NCBI GenBank assembly: GCA_020086605.1
Contig: JACBWW010000099.1
Location: 452,866 to 516,865 of the forward strand
DNA length: 64,000 nt
Reading direction: 5' to 3'
Origin: Lanius collurio
Lineage: Eukaryota; Chordata; Aves; Passeriformes; Laniidae
Every line of letters begins with the position of its first letter. The first letter of the stretch is position 1. The position numbers and the translations under genes were made by a program. The notes below the pieces were generated by a model. The model was given only the letters and a program-made list of their open reading frames with translations. It ran no database searches and had not been told where the DNA came from. This document shows, one piece after another, positions 60,106-64,000 of the stretch.

Positions 60106-60744
60106 GATTTGGTTGCACCCACACAGGGTGAGCTCCAGAGGACTCCCTCACCTGCAGATGGAGCAAAGACCTGTGTGACATGTTGGCCCAGAAGCCATCA
60201 CTGGAGGCCCTGCCCTCTCAGGTGTGACACCTGCAGGACCAGCACAGTCAGCTCCAACTCCCCAGCTCCACAGGCCACACTTCAACCCAGTGTTCCAACA
60301 CAGGATTGACTGAACAAAACATTGGCTGATGCAGGACAGCACTGAAATAACTCATATTTGAAGAAAAACCTCTTACAGCAAAGATCTGGAGCCCCACTTC
60401 TGACTGTCAGTATTGAGCCTGCCAGGGCCTTAATGAGCGGCTCCAACAATTAATTACCTCCCCTGTAAAGAATGTGCTCTTTCCCAGTTCCACACATCTC
60501 TGTTGGCCAACAGCTCTGGCGTGTGCTCTTTGTTTTCCCTGCCAGACGGAAGAACCCTCCCGTGTCAACTTCTGCTCCCCCATGGGAGCTGCCAGGGATC
60601 CAGTCTTTCCTGAGCCGTGGGTGGCACCCCAGGTGTGGGATCCCAGATCTGCTCCAGATTTCCCAACCTGCTGATGTGATCTCCCAGGCTGGCTGTGGTC
60701 CCTCATGCCATTTCTAGAGCCTGATTTTCCCATTCTAAGTCAAA

Positions 60745-61222
60745 TTTATACAGTAACTCTGATCCTATACATAGGATATGTATTAAACTGTGTGCAGTTC
60801 TGGCTCCCAACATTTGAGAAGGAGGGGAAAGCCCTGGAATGTGTCCAGAGGAGGAGAACCAAGCTGGTGATGGGCTGGAAGACATGGAGAGAAGGGGGCT
60901 GACGGGTGACCTTGTGGCTCTGTTCAGCTTCCCGAGGAGAGGACACGGAGAGGGACATACTGAGCTCCTTGGGATCCAGGGACAGGATGGGAATGGCTCA
61001 AAGCTGCACAAGGAGAGGGTTAGACTGGACATTGGGAAGCATCTTTACCAAGAGGGAGGTCAGACACTGGGATGGGCTTCCTGGAGAGGTGGTTGATGCC
61101 CCAAACCTGTCAGTGTTGAAGAAGCATTCAGACAATGCCCTTAACAATGTGCTGTAACTTCTGGTCATCCCTGAAGTGGTCAGGCAGTTGGAGTAGATGG
61201 TCATTGTAGGTCCCTTCCAATT
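60745..61222 (+). mobile_element. CR1 3' fragment
   Basis: Reads tgtgcagttctggctcccaa, gaccttgtggctctgttcag, agagggttagactggacatt and ends taggtcccttccaattg, followed directly by a (CCCAT)n array in place of the usual tail. Confidence 0.9.
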
Positions 61223-61225
61223 GTC

Positions 61226-61320
61226 CTATCCCATCCCATCCCATCCCACCCCATCCCATCCTACCCCATCCCATCCCATCCCATCCCATCCCATCCCATC
61301 CCATCCCATCCCATCCCACC
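61226..61320. repeat. (CCCAT)n microsatellite
   Basis: About 18 units of cccat with a few ccacc/ctacc variants, at the 3' end of a CR1 copy. Confidence 0.97.
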
Positions 61321-61472
61321 TTCTTTTCTGAGCTACACAAACATTTGTGTGACCCTCTCAAACGCTTTCTCTCCAGCTCCCAAAGTGACAGCAGTGGCAC
61401 TGGTCTCATGCACAGCCTCTGGCTGCCTCCTAGCGTGGATCCAAACAGCCCCTGGCATCACCATCCCCACTG
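61321..61472. repeat. Left copy of 152-bp direct duplication flanking the gap
   Basis: Starts ttcttttctgagctacacaa and ends catccccactg at the first N. It differs from 61884-62035 at one base (G at 61435 versus A at 61998). Confidence 0.98.
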
Positions 61473-61833
61473 NNNNNNNNNNNNNNNNNNNNNNNNNNNN
61501 NNNNNNNNNNNNNNNNNNNNNNNNNNNNNNNNNNNNNNNNNNNNNNNNNNNNNNNNNNNNNNNNNNNNNNNNNNNNNNNNNNNNNNNNNNNNNNNNNNNN
61601 NNNNNNNNNNNNNNNNNNNNNNNNNNNNNNNNNNNNNNNNNNNNNNNNNNNNNNNNNNNNNNNNNNNNNNNNNNNNNNNNNNNNNNNNNNNNNNNNNNNN
61701 NNNNNNNNNNNNNNNNNNNNNNNNNNNNNNNNNNNNNNNNNNNNNNNNNNNNNNNNNNNNNNNNNNNNNNNNNNNNNNNNNNNNNNNNNNNNNNNNNNNN
61801 NNNNNNNNNNNNNNNNNNNNNNNNNNNNNNNNN
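61473..61833. other. Assembly gap (361 N)
   Basis: Exactly the same length as the gap at 10901-11261. Confidence 0.98.
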
Positions 61834-61883
61834 CCATCCCATCCCATCCCATCCCATCCCATCCCATCCCATCCCATCCCACC
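61834..61883. repeat. (CCCAT)n microsatellite, right copy
   Basis: About nine cccat units between the gap and the right duplicate. Confidence 0.97.
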
Positions 61884-62035
61884 TTCTTTTCTGAGCTACA
61901 CAAACATTTGTGTGACCCTCTCAAACGCTTTCTCTCCAGCTCCCAAAGTGACAGCAGTGGCACTGGTCTCATGCACAGCCTCTGGCTGCCTCCTAGCATG
62001 GATCCAAACAGCCCCTGGCATCACCATCCCCACTG
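61884..62035. repeat. Right copy of 152-bp direct duplication
   Basis: Offset 563 from the left copy. Continues into unique sequence (ccctgggctgcagccccctc), so the right copy is the one joined to downstream DNA. Confidence 0.98.
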
Positions 62036-62842
62036 CCCTGGGCTGCAGCCCCCTCACTGGGGCCAGAGTGGAGGGGATCCCATTCCCTGATGGAGCAGCT
62101 CCATCTTGTGCCATCCTTAGCCAGGTGGGACAGCAAGAACCCAGCCCTGCCCCGGTGCTGGTGTCAGGGTGGGGTGGCCAAGCCGAGGACCTGGGTCAGG
62201 CCAGGGCACATTCAGCAGCTCATCCCCTCAGGAGGTCCCACTATCCATGATTTCTATCCCTGCAGGCATCAGGGGCATCAGAGAGAGCTGCTGCCAAGGA
62301 AGAGGCTGCACAAGCTTGTCCTGACTCCTTTAGTGAGGATGAAGGCCACCAGCCATGCAGGATGATCCCCTGGCCTCCCTGAGCATGGAAGAATGTAGGG
62401 AGAGGAGACCAGAGCACTGGGGAGCAGTGGGGGGGTCTGAGCCTTTTTTGGTCATTGCTGCCAGGAGAAAGGGGACAGGAGGAGGAAATAACCTGAGGAG
62501 AAACTTCCTGTGTGTTTATATTGGGAATTAATGACTTCTTGAGCTCTGTGGGTTCCCTTGCCCTGATCAGAACAAGCCTGCAGGACAAGAGCAGTGAACA
62601 GGGATGGGGACAGCAGGAAGCAGTCACTGGTGGCATGGCAGTGCAGTGTCAGCTGCCCATCCTGTCGGTGCTGCCATCACAGCTCGGCAGATCCCGGCCC
62701 TGTAACCCCAAACACCGGTGGGAGTCGAGGGGAGGCTGCAAGAGCTGCTGGCTGAGCCGTGGTAGGGGTCACCCACCAAACCCTTGGGTGGGTCTGGCTT
62801 TGTTTGGAGCCCAGCAGGTCAGTACCTGCTTCTTGACTCCTT
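62036..62842. other. Intergenic interval, nothing recognised
   Basis: No exon or transposon recognised on either strand. Confidence 0.45.
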
Positions 62843-62844
62843 CT

Positions 62845-63095
62845 ACTTTAAACATTTGGCTCCTGCTCTTCCTCCAGAGCTTCCTGCTGGGAATCTCTCC
62901 TCGTTAATGATCTGGAGATGGGACACAGCGTTTGCACCGCCGCAAACCCTGCGTGAGCCGCTGACGGAGCGGAGGGCTGTGCTGCCATCCAGAGGGACCC
63001 GAGGAAATGAGCTGGCAGGAACTTCGTGCAGTTCAACGGCTCTTATTTTCCTCTGGCCCTTGGGTTCTTCTAGCTCAAACTCACCGTCCTCGTGT
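62845..63095 (+). mobile_element. Possible internal CR1 (ORF2-region) fragment
   Basis: Read on the minus strand it has gttgaactgcacgaagttcc, ccctctggatggcagcacag and cccatctccagatcattaac, resembling a CR1 internal segment antisense to its own coding strand. Degenerate. Confidence 0.5.
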
Positions 63096-63416
63096 CTTTT
63101 CTGTGCCACACTGCCCTTATTTTACCCTTCTTCGACAAGCTCTGGCTGCCCCATGCACACAGAGACCTGGAGAGGCTGAGCCCAGCTCCCTCTCAAACAA
63201 CTTCACTTTAAATCCACAAAAATCTTCCCTGCCTGGGCCCATCACATATTTGCTGATCATGAATTCTGGTAGCCAGAAATAAAGTCAGACAAGCCCTGGG
63301 CTCCAAGGTCCAGGCAAAACTCTTTCATGCCAAGCTAGTTGGAAACCACTCAAGGGGGCATCCAGGGCCTCTCCTTGGCTGTTCTGTTTCTTTAGAATCT
63401 CTGCTGAGCTATGCCC

Positions 63417-63618
63417 ACAGAATCCCAAAATGGTCTGAGCTGGAAGAGACCTTAAGGATCACCAATTTCACTCCCTGCCATGGGCAGGGACACCTTCCAC
63501 TAGACCAGATCAGTCAAAGGCTGTCCAAGCTGGCCTTGGGCACTTCCAGGGATGGGGCAGCCACAGCTTCTCTGGGTGCTCTGCCAGGGCCTCCCCACCC
63601 TTCATTTTGGCAGGGGTG
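63417..63618 (-). mobile_element. CR1 3' fragment
   Basis: The plus strand reads acagaatcccaaaatggtct, ccatgggcagggacaccttc and cttccagggatggggcagcc. It is interrupted on the right by the LTR-like repeat, which may have inserted into it. Confidence 0.9.
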
Positions 63619-63630
63619 GGGGGTGGGGAA

Positions 63631-64000
63631 TTGTTGCAGTGGACCCCCCTGCCCCCCCCCCCAGCCGGGTCCCTGCCATGGGACTGAGTCGGGTCTACCT
63701 CAGGTTCCAGCAGCCTGGGCTCTGATCTGGTTGGTTGTTTGTCCCATCCCCGCCCCTGGGATCCCCTTTCCCCCTGTCTGTGATAAAACCAGCAGGACAC
63801 AAAGCCTCAGCCTCTCACCTCACTGACTCTGCCCAGGTCGGTGCTCTGTCCCCCTCCAGGACAGAGGGAATAAATGACTTAACATCAAAAGAGGTAGGAG
63901 CTATATTTCTCTTCTCAACTTCTGCTCTGGGGGTAGCTGTCAACAAACACTGGCTTAAGTGGAGCTGCACAGTCGAGGGGTATCGAGGCTGTTTGTGAAT
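63631..64000 (+). mobile_element. LTR-like repeat, copy B (runs off the window)
   Basis: Begins ttgttgcagtggacccccct, has gtgataaaaccagcagg at about 63780 and AATAAA at 63869-63874. Matches copy A (59160-59538) in inverted orientation along its whole visible length. Being at the window edge, it could be a solo LTR or the 5' LTR of a provirus to the right. Confidence 0.6.

Noticed and set aside
61333..62250. Open frames across the second gap with PSHPI or GWDGM repeats
   Set aside because: Translation of the CCCAT microsatellite and N run.
44000..64000. ARHGAP27 or PLEKHM1 exons, the next genes in human
   Set aside because: Looked for conserved RhoGAP, SH3, PH or RUN-type peptides among the open frames and saw none; they probably lie beyond the window.

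Overview
The window is vertebrate nuclear DNA, almost certainly from a bird. It has compact GC-rich genes with short introns in the left third, more than twenty 3'-truncated CR1 LINE fragments on both strands with the typical avian 3' end, and no Alu or L1 sequence. A songbird or other neoavian is likely, but that is inference.

Layout. (1) Positions 1-5526 hold a CpG-rich island at the left edge and intronic or upstream sequence with no recognised coding exon. (2) Positions 5527 to about 15630 hold the formin FMNL1 on the plus strand. Its first exon lies outside the window or was not recognised. Fourteen exons encode the GTPase-binding/FH3 half, the dimerisation and coiled-coil region and the start of FH1. 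A 361-N gap then removes the rest of FH1 and most of FH2. Five further exons encode the end of FH2 and the autoregulatory DAD helix, followed by two alternative last coding exons. (3) About 1 kb separates FMNL1 from its tail-to-tail neighbour. (4) Positions about 16690-43400 hold MAP3K14 (NIK) on the minus strand. All 15 coding exons are present and join into a 938-residue protein without a break. A non-coding first exon is proposed in a CpG island at 42.85-43.85 kb. FMNL1 and MAP3K14 are also near neighbours in mammals (human 17q21), which supports the identification. (5) Positions 43.8-64.0 kb show no convincing gene. They hold CR1 fragments, microsatellites, a retrovirus-like repeat of about 1.2 kb, two inverted copies of an LTR-like repeat, and a second gap flanked by a 152-bp direct duplication.

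The two genes are unrelated in mechanism. FMNL1 is an actin-nucleating formin enriched in haematopoietic cells. MAP3K14 is the kinase that starts non-canonical NF-kappaB signalling. I found no tRNA, rRNA, CRISPR array or prokaryotic-type system, and no convincing undescribed system. The points most worth a second look are the alternative FMNL1 C-terminal exons, the divergence of the NIK regulatory region and glycine loop, two assembly artefacts at identical-length gaps, the bidirectional-looking promoter with a perfect 25-bp triplication nearby, and the inverted LTR-like pair.
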